Below are positions 45,741 to 58,420 of a stretch of 64,000 nt of DNA, in pieces. This DNA comes from Cyrtodaria siliqua (lineage: Eukaryota; Mollusca; Bivalvia; Adapedonta; Hiatellidae), in assembly GCA_037043455.1 (NCBI GenBank), contig JAWPHD010010283.1, forward strand, positions 1 through 64,000, in the 5' to 3' direction. The notes beneath the pieces were generated by a model. The model ran no database searches. It had not been told where the DNA came from and saw only the letters and a program-made list of their open reading frames with translations. The position numbers and the translations under genes were made by a program. How positions within the stretch are numbered: the stretch's first letter is position 1; each line of letters opens with the position of its first letter.

Positions 45741-46339
45741 TACGTCCCATTTTTCAAACGGGTGTATAAAAATCACAGAGGGGTTTATATTCTCTAACAT
45801 GTATTTAATAGATAAATTTTCCCGATTTAGTTGGAAAAAAATATGTGATCATAAACTACTAATACTTCAACAATAAATATTTAGTAAAATTGTATACTTA
45901 CCAAACTTTGTTGATAGGCTGTATGCTTCATCATGAGTGAGGGTTAATTTAAACTTCCTTTATTGCAGGGCTTAATCAGATCTAAAAGTACACAAACTCA
46001 ATTAGTGATATCCACACCAAGTCTCTGTAGAACCTCTTCCCTGTCTTATTGATTATGCGTAGAATCAGTTAAATAACAATGTTTAAGCTATCCCATGAGT
46101 ATATATCCCTTATTTCAAAGTATCGATATTTCAAATTATGGCAATGTTTACATAGTATATAAAAAAGGTGTAAAAATTCAATTAATACCCAGGTCTACAT
46201 GCTGCAAACAACTTCATAAACAATATAAATGTCAAATAATTACCATGGAACTATTTTCATAAATTTGGCACCAGCAAGTTGCACCTGTATTTAATGTGTC
46301 GTAATATTGATATTAAACCATCATATTCAGCAATTTAAC
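45741..46339. other. Unassigned AT-rich sequence
   Basis: No gene or repeat recognised. Confidence 0.4.
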
Positions 46340-46343
46340 TTAA

Positions 46344-47321
46344 AGCTACAGAGTCTCTTTATCAATCGATTTCTTCTTTGTAGGCATGTCTTTATTTCAC
46401 CAGCTTATGTCGACGGGCATTTGTTGATTTACATACATAGTTTATATTACACCTGATCATCCCTTATTTTTTAATAGTTTTATCTTTATATATTTACATT
46501 AATTTTTAATTAATACTTCATTTTCATAAATTTTTGCGCACAATATGACCTATTTATGTGTCGACGTGCCGTAAAACACCATTCATTCATTCATTCATTA
46601 TGTCGAAATCGGGTATTTAATATAGCGCAGAAAATCATTTACTGTAAATACATCGACCAGTCCACATCCTACCTATACACAGGTAACAGTAATTTTTACA
46701 GAATTTTTTATTTAGCCTCTTTCGGGCTCGAACACATGACCTTCTGATTTCAAGTCTGGTGCTCTATCCACTGAACTATAAGGCAACTTGAGAAAATAGT
46801 ATACTAACTACCATTTGTTATGAGGCAAAATAAATTAACATATTTGAATGCAACTCAAGATGGATCAATAAATATGTAGTCCATCTTGTTAACATTGCCT
46901 GTTTTAATACTTTATGTTATCAATATGAAACTAATACTTCGCCTCAAAACAACCAGATCTCGACTTATTATTTAGCGCTTGTTGAGTTTGTGTGTGCGCA
47001 CTTGTTATTACGTAATGCCTATTTAGTGTTAAAAATGATACAACATACCAATAAGTAGCCGTGGTCTAGTTGTTCAGCATACAAAACTTACAAGTGCAAG
47101 GCTGTGGTTCAAATCCCGTTCCGGGCAACTATTATTTGTTATCACATGTATTCTGAAGCCGTATATTTACCTGTATGGAGGCTAATTAAAAATGTGAAAT
47201 TTTACGCATCGATTTCTGCTTATATACAGACTTTTGGGGTGTTCATCGATTTGAAACTACTTCACACGTGATTCATTCATATTCATGAGTTTTTACCAGT
47301 TAAAATAGGGACTATGTAGCT
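46344..47321. mobile_element. Palindromic TTAA-flanked element with two outward tRNA-like modules, copy 2
   Basis: TTAA at 46340-46343 and 47322-47325. Inverted ends AGCTACAGAGTCTC (left) and AGCTACATAGTCCC (right, complemented). Left tRNA-like module on minus at about 46723-46783 (B-box-like 'gtgttcgagcccg'), right module on plus at about 47056-47130 ('tggttcaaatcccgttccgg'). Most complete of three copies. A short (ATTC)n lies at about 46583-46600. Confidence 0.8.
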
Positions 47322-47325
47322 TTAA

Positions 47326-47860
47326 GCATGAATTAATCTCGTCTAATTGTTGCATCTAAATATGTAATATTCGTAACAATTTGTTTTGTTCAAACAATCT
47401 AAATTCAGTTGTCATTGTACTGATAATAATATTCTATTGATGCATGTTATTACTGATGCGTGCCATTGTCACTGGACCTAAATGATAGCAGTGATTTAGA
47501 TTCAATAGCAATTATAATTGATCTTCATCAACTGTTGATTAATTAGTCAATTGTTACCCCTCTGCAGCAGGATTCATCCATACTTAGTACTATAAGCTGT
47601 ATTGATTTTGTTATCTTTGTAATTTACTCGCTGGGACAGCTGCTTAAACAATCTATCCACTCACAATATGTTCACTTCCAGTTGTACAGTTTAAAATCTG
47701 AGAATCTCTGAGAAAAGAGACTTCTAAAAGGAAATAGTCCAATTCTCTATCCAATATGATACACATGTTATTTTTGAAACAATTTTCATTCACACAAACT
47801 CTAAGACCAGAGTGTTTTTTTCCGTTATCTCAGATCCTCCGATCCTAATTTTTGTAGAGG
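47326..47860. other. Unassigned sequence
   Basis: No gene or tandem repeat seen. Confidence 0.4.
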
Positions 47861-47861
47861 A

Positions 47862-48345
47862 CAAAGAGTGCCTGTATCGCTCTACTGGCTACAACTCCAA
47901 CAAAAATCATTCAACCGGAACATGACAATAATATGTGCAACTAGGCTTGGTACTGATCATTCCTGCCAAGTTTCACTGAAATCCAGCCAGGACTTCAGGA
48001 AAACTACCCTGTACAAAGTTAGTGTATTAAAAACTTTAAAGGACCATAACTCTGCCAAACATCATTCAACCGAAATGTGGCGATGTTATGTGCAACTAGG
48101 CTTGGTACTCATCATTCCCGCCAAAATTCGGCCATGAGTTCAGGAGAGACTAGTCTGGATATAGTTTGTGTATCAAAACCTTTAAAGGGCGACAACTCCG
48201 CAAAAAATCATTCAACCGGAACACGGTGATGATATGCACAACTAGGCCTGGTACTTATCATCTCTGCAAAGTTCCAATTAAATCCTGCCAGGGGTTCAGG
48301 AACTAGTCTGACAACATTTGTGTATTAAAACCTTCCCAGCAACAA
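47862..48345 (+). repeat. About 155-bp tandem repeat, three units (same family as 26500)
   Basis: Contains 'aatcattcaaccggaaca', 'tgtgcaactaggcttggtac', 'tgatcattcctgccaagttt' and 'aaaggaccataactctgcca'. Confidence 0.85.
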
Positions 48346-49125
48346 GGATTTTGCATAGGAAAAGCCCAACCTAAACTCACTTTGGCTGTAAAATATTTAT
48401 TTCTAAACCGAATTTCTAAACTAAGGTATTTTATATTTACCACTGAAACTGCCAGTTCCAATGCTATTGTCATGTATTGATGTTTTGTTAAAATTACTCA
48501 TGGTGTTTCTGAAAAACCTTTGGCTTATACAAGCGCCCCAAACAATAACTATTGGTCGGGTTTAGACTGCACCATAATTTACAGATTTTTTTTTTCTTTC
48601 TTTCTTTCTTTTTTTTCTTTCTTTTTTATCTTTTTCTTTCTTTCTTTCTTTCTTTTTTAGCCGGATTGCATAGCGAATCCAAGCTTATAGTTTGAACAGT
48701 GAATCAAATCAATTTCTTTTCTACATATCGTTTGATGAATTTTGGTGCATTTTTAGAATATACTGATGAAAAACGTCGGACCCATTGACCCACAACCCCA
48801 GACATACTTCACTAAATTTGATTTAACTACTGAAATGTGCTGAAAATGATGGTTAGTGATCCAGCCATTGTCGATCTGGACTGGATACGACTAGATACAG
48901 TAGCATTCCGAATTTCGTTCCATGCCATATCTGTCTGGGTATGAATTGAAAATGTGTTGTTGTTTTTTGAGAGCGGGTGGGGGGTGGGGTGGAGGGGAGT
49001 GGTAGCGGTATGTCTCGATGCATAAAAAACTTACAGGTAGACCTGCACAAACTGCACAATGATGAATCAAACATGAACTGTGCTTGCCCTATAGGTTTAA
49101 CCTATTTCATATTATAACAGGTAAA
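48346..49125. other. Unassigned, with CTTT microsatellite
   Basis: A pyrimidine tract of CTTT units lies at about 48590-48658. A G-rich stretch is at about 48972-49003. No gene supported. Confidence 0.5.
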
Positions 49126-49127
49126 TC

Positions 49128-49295
49128 TATGACCCCCAGAGCGAGGGCCAGATTTTACCACAGGGTCACCATTTACACAAACTTTGTAAATATATTGTTT
49201 AGAAAAAGTTTAAGGCAAAAATGTTAACGACAGAGGACTGATGAAGAGTCATCCCAATAGCTCACCTCCGAGCCTTCGGCTACAGAGAGCTAAAA
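49128..49295 (+). repeat. Terminal fragment of the 'gggtcaccattt' modular family
   Basis: Holds 'acccccagagcgagggcc', 'cagggtcaccattta', 'atgttaacgaca', and the terminal hairpin phrase 'ccgagccttcggct' followed by 'agagagctaaaa'. Confidence 0.65.
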
Positions 49296-49299
49296 ACAA

Positions 49300-49855
49300 A
49301 CCCTGGCCTAAGATTGATGGTCCATTTATATATTTACTGTCTGTATGAAGGGATCATCTTGTTCAGTTCCAGTATTCACCATCTCTTTATATTAATCCAT
49401 TAAAATATTTTTTGTCTATTGACATAAAATACAAGTACACCATAGCTCTTTGTAAATCCTTGTAAGTCCTTATAATACTCTCAGCTTGTCATTTAAAAAT
49501 GTGTTAAGTTCAAGGGCATTAACTGTTCAACAATATTATGATTTTTTAAACTAAGTACAGCTATTTACTTGTTATTCAATACTTTGTTTATAAACGTTGT
49601 AAATAAAGCTATCCCAAAGATCAGTAAATTTGTCATTATGTTTTATTAACCTTTAATACAAATCTGGAATATGTAACTTGATCAATGTGTTACATTCAGA
49701 CATTTCTCTCTGGTCTATAATGGGATCAAATAGTGGGATGACACTAACATTAACCTAATCATTTACCTAAAGTCTTTGCCTTTTACTGGTAAACAATGAA
49801 AACAATCCTATAATTGTTCAGTAAGTGTACCATACTATCAAACAAATGAATGTTT
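49300..49855. other. Unassigned AT-rich sequence
   Basis: No gene or repeat recognised. Confidence 0.4.
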
Positions 49856-49859
49856 AAAG

Positions 49860-50815
49860 GCTCAACAACACATTATAGGTTACTTAGAGCCACCCCAGAA
49901 AGAAGGAAAGGATACATAGGTATCCACAAATTTGCCCTACTCTTACTTATGAAAAAGAAATTCATATGGTTTTGTAACATGCTCAGGCGATAGATACTAT
50001 ATACAGGACCGCTCAGATGATAGATCCTATACATGTGACCGCTCAGATGATAGATCCTATACAGGGGAACCCCCAGGCGATAGATCCCATACATGCCCAG
50101 GCGACAGATCCTATACACGGGACCCCCCAGGCGATAGATCCCATACATGCCCAGGCGACAGATCCTATACACGGGACCCCCCAGGCGATAGATCCCATAC
50201 ATGCCCAGGCGACAGATCCTATACACGGGACCCCCCAGGCGATAGATCCCATACATGCCCAGGCGACAGATCCTATACACGGGACCCCCCAGGCGATAGA
50301 TCCCATACATGCCCAGGCGACAGATTCTATACACGGGACCCCCCAGGCGATAGATCCCATACATGCCCAGGCGATAGATCCTATACACGGAACCCCAAGG
50401 CGATAGATCCCATACATGCCCAGGCGACAGATCCTATACACGGGACCCCCCAGGCGATAGATCCCATACATGCCCAGGTGATAGATCCTATACACGAGAC
50501 CGCCCAGGCAAAAGATCCTATAAACGAGACCATCCATGTGATAGATCCTATACGTGGGACCGCCGATATGATAGATCCTATACACGGGACCGCCAAGGCG
50601 ATAGATCCTATACATGGGACCGCCGAGATGATAGATCCTATACATGGGACAGCCAAGGCGATAGATCCTATACACGGGACCGCCAAGGCGATAGATCCTA
50701 TATACGGGACAGCCCAGCTAACATCCCCATCAAATTGACGAGGCAAAGGGAAAGTGTCTTGACCAAGAACACAACTCAGTGACACTGGTGAGGCTTGAAC
50801 CCATGTTCCCAAGGT
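49860..50815 (-). mobile_element. tRNA-derived SINE copy with internally expanded minisatellite
   Basis: Left part ('ctcaacaacacattatagg', 'aaggatacataggtatcc', 'ttgccctactctta') and right part ('agtgtcttgaccaagaacac', 'gaggcttgaacccatg') match the ordinary copy at 61092-61395. The corresponding single segment there ('aggatagaccaatacacga' + 'accgcccgg') is replaced here by about 700 bp of tandem repeats. Confidence 0.8.
49985..50715 (+). repeat. Minisatellite of 30-bp and 54-bp units inside the SINE
   Basis: The basic unit is about 30 bp ('gatagatcctatacacggga' + 'ccgcccaggc'). In the middle a 54-bp unit dominates, made of one 30-bp and one shortened 24-bp monomer; 'gcgacagatc' at 50101 and 50155 sets the period. 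Frames of 129-210 residues on both strands (e.g. ATDPIHGTPQAIDPIHAQ) follow from 54 and 30 being multiples of three. Confidence 0.9.
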
Positions 50816-53800
50816 CTATATTGTAAACACACATAACCACTATCTGTATTGTAAACAAGCATAACCAGTGTCTGTATTGTAAACAAGCATAACCACTATC
50901 TGTATTGTAAACAAGCATAACCACTATCTGTATTGTAAACAAGCATAACCAGTGTCTATATTGTAAACACACATAACCACTATCTGTATTGTAAACAAGC
51001 ATAACCAGTGTATGTATTGTAAACACACATAACCACTATCTGTATTGTAAACAAGCATAACCAGTGTCTATATTGTAAACAAGCATAACCAGTGTCTGTA
51101 TTGTAAACAAGCATAACCAGTGTCTGTATTGTAAACAAGCATAACCACTATCTGTATTGTAAACAAGCATAACCACTATCTGTATTGTAAACAAGCATAA
51201 CCAGTGTCTATATTGTAAACACACATAACCACTATCTGTATTGTAAACAAGCATAACCAGTGTATGTATTGTAAACACACATAACCACTATCTGTATTGT
51301 AAACAAGCATAACCAGTGTCTATATTGTAAACACACATAACCACTATCTGAATTGTAAACAAGCATAACCAGTGTATGTATTGTAAACAAGCATAACCAG
51401 TGTCTGTATTGTAAACAAGCATAACCAGTGTCTATATTGTAAACAAGCATAAACAGTGTATGTATTGTAAACACACATAACCACTATCTGTATTGTAAAC
51501 AAGCATAACCACTATCTGTATTGTAAACAAGCATAACCAGTGTCTATATTGTAAATACACATAACCACTATCTGTATTGTAAACAAGCATAACCAGTGTA
51601 TGTATTGTAAACAAGCATAACTAGTGTCTGTATTGTAAACAAGCATAACCATGTCTGTACTGTAAACAAGCATAACCACTATCTGTACTGTAAATAAGCA
51701 TAACCAGTGTCTGTACTGTAAACAAGCATAACCAGTGTATGTACTGTAAACAAGCATAACCAGTGTCTGTATTGTAAACAAGCATAACCAGTGTATGTAT
51801 TGTAAACAAGCATAACCACTATCTGTACTGTAAACAAGCATAACCAGTGTCTGTACTGTAAACAAGCATAACCAGTGTATGTACTGTAAACAAGCATAAC
51901 CAGTGTATGTACTGTAAACAAGCATAACCAGTGTCTGTATTGTAAACAAGCATAACCAGTGTATGTACTGTAAACAAGCATAACCAGTGTATGTACTGTA
52001 AACAAGCATAACCAGTGTATGTACTGTAAACAAGCATAACCAGTGTCTGTACTGTAAACAAGCATAACCAGTGTCTGTACTGTAAACAAGCATAACCAGT
52101 GTCTGTATTGTAAACAAGCATAACCAGTGTCTGTATTGTAAACAAGCATAACCAGTGTCTGTATTGTAAACAAGCATAACCAGTGTCTGTATTGTAAACA
52201 AGCATAACCACTGTCTGTACTGTAAACAAGCATAACCAGTGTCTGTACTGTAAACAAGCATAACCAGTGTCTGTACTGTAAACAAGCATAACCAGTGTAT
52301 GTACTGTAAACAAGCATAACCAGTGTATGTACTGTAAACAAGCATAACCAGTGTATGTATTGTAAACAAGCATAACCAGTGTATGTATTGTAAACAAGCA
52401 TAACCAGTGTCTGTATTGTAAACAAGCATAACCAGTGTCTGTATTGTAAACAAGCATAACCAGTGTCTGTACTGTAAACAAGCATAACCAGTGTCTGTAC
52501 TGTAAACAAGCATAACCAGTGTATGTACTGTAAACAAGCATAACCAGTGTATGTATTGTAAACAAGCATAACCAGTGTCTGTACTGTAAACAAGCATAAC
52601 CAGTGTATGTATTGTAAACAAGCATAACCAGTGTATGTATTGTAAACAAGCATAACCAGTGTCTGTATTGTAAACAAGCATAACCAGTGTCTGTACTGTA
52701 AACAAGCATAACCAGTGTCTGTACTGTAAACAAGCATAACCAGTGTATGTACTGTAAACAAGCATAACCAGTGTCTGTACTGTAAACAAGCATAACCAGT
52801 GTCTGTACTGTAAACAAGCATAACCAGTGTATGTATTGTAAACAAGCATAACCAGTGTCTGTATTGTAAACAAGCATAACCAGTGTATGTATTGTAAACA
52901 AGCATAACCAGTGTCTGTATTGTAAACAAGCATAACCAGTGACTGTACTGTAAACAAGCATAACCAGTGTCTGTACTGTAAACAAGCATAACCAGTGTCA
53001 GTATTGTAAACAAGCATAACCAGTGTCTGTATTGTAAACAAGCATAACCAGTGTCTGTACTGTAAACAAGCATAACCAGTGTCTGTACTGTAAACAAGCA
53101 TAACCAGTGTATGTATTGTAAACAAGCATAACCAGTGTCTGTATTGTAAACAAGCATAACCAGTGTATGTATTGTAAACAAGCATAACCAGTGTCTGTAT
53201 TGTAAACAAGCATAACCAGTGACTGTACTGTAAACAAGCATAACCAGTGTCAGTATTGTAAACAAGCATAACCAGTGTCTGTATTGTAAACAAGCATAAC
53301 CAGTGTATGTATTGTAAACAAGCATAACCAGTGTATGTATTGTAAACAAGCATAACCACTATCTGTACTGTAAACAAGCATAACCAGTGTCAGTACTGTA
53401 AACAAGCATAACCAGTGTCTGTATTGTAAACAAGCATAACCAGTGTCTGTATTGTAAACAATCATAACCAGTGTCAGTACTGTAAACAAGCATAACCAGT
53501 GTCTGTATTGTAAACAAGCATAACCAGTGTCTGTATTGTAAACAAGCATAACCAGTGTCAGTACTGTAAACAAGCATAACCAGTGTCAGTATTGTAAACA
53601 AGCATAACCAGTGTATGTATTGTAAACAAGCATAACCAGTGTTTGTATTGTAAACAAGCATAACCAGTGTATGTATTGTAAACAAGCATAACCAGTGTAT
53701 GTACTGTAAACAAGCATACCCAGTGTATGTACTGTAAACAAGCATACCCAGTGTATGTACTGTAAACAAGCATAACCAGTGTATGTACTGTAAACAAGCA

Positions 53801-55020
53801 TAACCAGTGTATGTATTGTAAACAAGCATAACCAGTGTATGTACTGTAAACAAGCATAACCAGTGTATGTATTGTAAACAAGCATAACCAGTGTATGTAT
53901 TGTAAACAAGCATAACCAGTGTATGTACTGTAAACAAGCATAACCAGTGTATGTACTGTTAACAAGCATAACCAGTGTATGTATTGTAAACAAGCATAAC
54001 CAGTGTCTGTACTGTAAACAAGCATAACCAGTGTATGTACTGTAAACAAGCATAACCAGTGTATGTATTGTAAACAAGCATAACCAGTGTATGTATTGTA
54101 AACAAGCATAACCAGTGTCTGTACTGTAAACAAGCATAACCAGTGTATGTATTGTAAACAAGCATAACCAGTGTATGTATTGTAAACAAGCATAACCACT
54201 ATCTGTACTGTAAACAAGCATAACCAGTGTATGTATTGTAAACAAGCATAACCAGTGTCTGTATTGTAAACAAGCATAACCAGTGTCAGTACTGTAAACA
54301 AGCATGACCAGTGTCAGTATTGTAAACAAGCATAACCGGTGTCAGTACTGTAAACAAGCATAACCAGTGTCAGTACTGTAAACAAGCATAACCAGTGTCA
54401 GTATTGTAAACAAGCATAACCAGTGTATGTATTGTAAACAAGCATAACCAGTGTTTGTATTGTAAACAAGCATAACCAGTGTATGTATTGTAAACAAGCA
54501 TAACCAGTGTATGTACTGTAAACAAGCATACCCAGTGTATGTACTGTAAACAAGCATACCCAGTGTATGTACTGTAAACAAGCATAACCAGTGTATGTAC
54601 TGTAAACAAGCATAACCAGTGTATGTATTGTAAACAAGCATAACCAGTGTATGTACTGTAAACAAGCATAACCAGTGTATGTATTGTAAACAAGCATAAC
54701 CAGTGTATGTACTGTAAACAAGCATAACCAGTGTATGTACTGTAAACAAGCATAACCAGTGTCTGTACTGTAAACAAGCATAACCAGTGTATGTATTGTA
54801 AACAAGCATAACCAGTGTATGTATTGTAAACAAGCATAACCAGTGTCTGTACTGTAAACAAGCATAACCAGTGTCTGTACTGTAAACAAGCATAACCAGT
54901 GTATGTACTGTAAACAAGCATAACCAGTGTATGTATTGTAAACAAGCATAACCAGTGTATGTACTGTAAACAAGCATAACCAGTGTATGTACTGTAAACA
55001 AGCATAACCAGTGTCTAAAT
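50811..55020 (+). repeat. 28-bp satellite, about 150 copies
   Basis: The monomer is 'gtaaacaagcataaccagtg' + 'tctgtatt', varying at a few positions (tatg/tctg/tcag; tact/tatt; acacac/acaagc). Variants are patterned: a stretch containing 'gtttgtattg' at 53641 recurs at 54453 (812 bp = 29 units), and 'gactgtactg' at 52941 recurs at 53221 (280 bp = 10 units). The leftmost ~830 bp uses mostly tatt monomers with 'acacacataaccactatctg'. Minus-strand frames of up to 621 residues arise because three monomers equal 28 codons without stops. Not a gene. Confidence 0.93.
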
Positions 55021-55400
55021 AGAAAACAAACATAAATGTTGTCTATATAGAAAACAAACATAATCTGCGTCTGTATTGTAAACAAACAATTTTTTGTGGT
55101 GGAGGCAGACCACCCGCTTTACATGGGTAGAACCAGTACTGTACATATCCCGCCACCTGTAAGAATTGTATAGAAAACAAACATAACCATTGTCTGTATA
55201 GAAAACAAACCAAATCATTGTCTACATAGAAAACAAACATAACCATTGTATGTATAGAAAACAAACACAACCAGTGTCTGTATAGAAAACAAACAAAATC
55301 ATTGTCTACATAGAAAACAAACGTATAGAAAACAAACATAACCAGTGTCTGTATAGAAAACAAACAAAACCATTGTCTACATAGAAACTAAACATAACCA
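55021..55400 (+). repeat. Diverged 28-bp units ('gtatagaaaacaaacataac')
   Basis: Same length unit, with 'gtatagaaaac' in place of 'gtattgtaaac'. Interrupted at about 55090-55170 by a non-repeat segment containing 'gtggtggaggcagaccaccc'. Confidence 0.8.
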
Positions 55401-55575
55401 GTGTCTACATCAAATACAAACATGCATAACCAGGGCCTGTATAGAAAACAAACATAACCAGTGTCTACATCAAATACAAACATGCATAACCAGCGCCTGT
55501 ATAGAAAACAAACATAACCAGTGTCTACATCAAATACAAACATGCATAACCAGCGCCTGTATAGAAAACAAACAA
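55401..55575 (+). repeat. 60-bp tandem unit, three copies
   Basis: Unit 'gcataaccagcgcctgtata' + 'gaaaacaaacataaccagtg' + 'tctacatcaaatacaaacat', built from two diverged 28-bp monomers plus four bases. Confidence 0.85.
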
Positions 55576-56130
55576 CAAGAAGCCCTGGTGGGCTGTGGAC
55601 GCTCTACTGGCTAAAACGGCTCTTATATCAAGGGTTATCGACATAAAATTCCCATCATCACTTCTTTTAAAACATCTCAAAAACAACAGGGCTAATATGG
55701 CCATTGATGGCTTACCTGGTAATCATGGGTAATAAGTCTGCTGTGTCTAGTCTGGCTTCGGTATTTTTTAATTTGTCCCACTATTTTCTATGAATGAAAT
55801 TTCATAAAAATGGGTAGGGGTGTTTATATTAACATTCTAAATAAATACCATAACTCTGTCGTTACTACTAACAAGATCTAGCTGGTTTCGAACTTGTCCA
55901 AGATTTCATTGATATACCGCGCTTTGCACAACAAGACATCATACTGAGGCTTCCTGCCAAATTTCGTAGAAATCCAACAAGCCGTTTAGGAGGAGTTAAT
56001 GCCGACAAGAAATTTAAAGTAAAAATGTCAAAGGGTCATAACGAACTGGAACAAAAGCATGATATGCAAAACTAGACATCTTACCGATGCTTCCTGCCAA
56101 GTTTCTTCACAATCCAACAGGCGTTTGGGA
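55576..56130 (+). repeat. Modular dispersed element fragments
   Basis: Head 'caagaagccctggtgggc' then 'taaaacggctcttatatcaa', 'ataactctgtcgttact', 'gatctagctggtttcgaact' and 'gcttcctgccaaatttcgta'. Confidence 0.7.
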
Positions 56131-57405
56131 CCGCAACCTCAAAGGGAGATAAGAGGAAGGATGAAGTTGCTGCCTCCGCCACAGAGTGAACTCAAGCAAG
56201 GCAGAGGTCTGCAGCTCTAAAACTGAAGGCCTTATCCACTGAGCTTCCACACATCCCTAGATGGTACTGAGTATGCATGTCCCATAAGCATGCATTACCC
56301 ATATATCTATAACATGACATAGGGGCCTACTGAAAATAGATGACAGATTGAAGAAGGATTTATTTGCATTTTGGTGCATTTTAATTGATGCTATCAAATC
56401 CTTGAGTGACTGGTAAGAACAGATGGTCGACTTTGATCTTCATTTCAGCAACAGCTATTGTTGAAGCACTGCAGCTAAATAAACACAGACATGTCACAGT
56501 CATGAAGAAATTGGAGACTTGTCAACCCAAGCCATCTGTAAATATTAAGCTGGTGGATCCACAGGCAAACATCATTTTACTTTGTATTTCTAGAACAGAG
56601 GACATGGAGAACATCATTTTACTGTGTACAGATCAAATCTCTAGAACAAAACAGAGAGGAAATTCAACTGTTGGACCAGCAGTTTTAATCTCTATCACAG
56701 AGCAGAGAGGCATGTAAAAGATACAGGGGAACATTGGTTTGCTATGTATTAACAGATCAAATCTAGAAAAGAGCAAGGCAGAAAAGTAATAGGTGGATCC
56801 AGAAGAGGATCCAAAAGAATATCACTTTATTGTGTACTAGCAGTTAAAATTTCTAGAAAAGAGCAGTGAGGTAATAGGTGAATCCAGAAGAACATCATTT
56901 TACTGTGCACTTACAGATCAAATCTCTAAAACAAAACAGAGGGGAAATGAGAAGAATTTATGAGTTGGTTGATTACCTAACATGAGCAGAAAAATTCAAA
57001 ACAGATATGATTGATAGTAAACAGACCAAGGAAGGCTTCAGCAGAACTGCTGGATAAATAGGAGGTGGAGATGACAGAGAACATGGCAGATGAGCAAAAA
57101 CTATGATCTGAAATGGTGGCTTAGAAGTCATGGAGTCATTATGATGCGCTGAAGCCATGTGGATGAACACAAATCACTTCCTGAATAGATTATCCCCGAA
57201 GTATTTGACAAGGAAGTCAACAATCACCCGACTCTGGAAACCTAACAATCTGGTAAAGATACACTTATTAAAATAGAGCTATTAAAAGTTAACATAGTTT
57301 TTCATCAATGTGAAATCAACACTAAAATACTCATATTTGAAATATGTATAATTTAGTGTTTCCAACTAGATTCACAAGCATTCAATTCAAAATGGTGGTA
57401 ACACA
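56131..57405. repeat. Degenerate tandem repeat and unassigned sequence
   Basis: At about 56565-56945 a diverged unit recurs: 'aacatcattttactgtgta', 'cagatcaaatctctagaaca' and 'aacagagaggaaa'. The rest shows nothing recognisable. A 103-residue plus frame at 56406-56717 translates this repeat. Confidence 0.5.
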
Positions 57406-57407
57406 AA

Positions 57408-58420
57408 ATAGACCCCAGGTGGCATATGACATTTTCCCAATTTTGATATGATATTTTTCCATGTTTGAAGACATTTTCCCAGCTTGAGGAAGTTTTCCAG
57501 ATCTGATATGACATTTTCCCAGTTTGATGGAATTATCTCAGGTTTGATACAACATTTTCTATGGGTGACAATTTTCCCAGTTTTGATATGACATTTTCTA
57601 TGTTTGATACAACATTTTCCCAGGTTTGATATGACATTTTCCCAGGTTTGATTGACATTTTCTATGTTTAATATGACATTTTCCCAGGTTTGATTGACAT
57701 TTTCCCAGGTTTGATATGACATTTTCCCAGGTTAAATATGACATTTTCCCAGGTTTGATTGACATTTTCAATGTTTGATATGACATTTTCCCACGTTTGA
57801 TTGACATTTTCTAGGTTTGATACAACATTTTCCAAGGTTTGATATGACATTTTCCCAGGTTTGATTGACATTTTCTATGTTTGATATGACATTTTCCCAG
57901 GTTTGATTGACATTTTCTATGTTTGATATGACATTTTCTATGTTTGATACAACATTTTCCCATGTTTGATATGACATTTTCCCAGGTTTGATTGACATTT
58001 TCTATGTTTGATATGACATTTTCCCAGGTTTGATATGACATTTTTCCTGGTTTGATTGACATTTTCTATGTTTGATACAACATTTTCCCAGGTTTGATAT
58101 GACATTTTCCCAGGTTTGATATGACATTTTTCCAGGTTTGATATGACATTTTCTCAGGTTTTATTGACATTTTCTATGTTTGATATGACATTTTCCCAGG
58201 TTTGATTGACATTTTCTATGTTTGATACAACATTTTCCCAGGTTTGACTGACATTTTCTATGTTTGATATGACATTTTCCCAGGTTTGATATGACATTTT
58301 CCCAGGTTTGATTGACATTTTTCCAGGTTTGATGACATTTCCCAAGTTTAATAGCATTTTCCAAGTCTGCATATGACATTTTTCCACGCTGACATTTTCC
58401 CAGCTTGATTTGACATTTAT
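57408..58420 (+). repeat. 20/22-bp minisatellite ('gacattttcccaggtttgat')
   Basis: About 48 monomers alternating 'gacattttcccaggtttgat' plus 'at', and 'gacattttctatgtttgat' plus 'at' or nothing. Edges on both sides are more diverged. Minus frames with repeated 'QTWENVISNIENV' are by-products. Confidence 0.9.

Noticed and set aside
49873..50812. Repeat proteins of 129-210 residues on both strands
   Set aside because: 30/54-bp minisatellite inside a SINE; both strands are open because units are multiples of three.
51512..53377. 621-residue minus-strand frame and its companions
   Set aside because: Produced by a stop-free 28-bp satellite. Several phases are equally open and the translation simply cycles every 28 residues.
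50811..55020. Array of 28-bp repeats resembling a CRISPR array
   Set aside because: Monomers are contiguous with no unique spacers, there are no cas genes, and the context is animal DNA.
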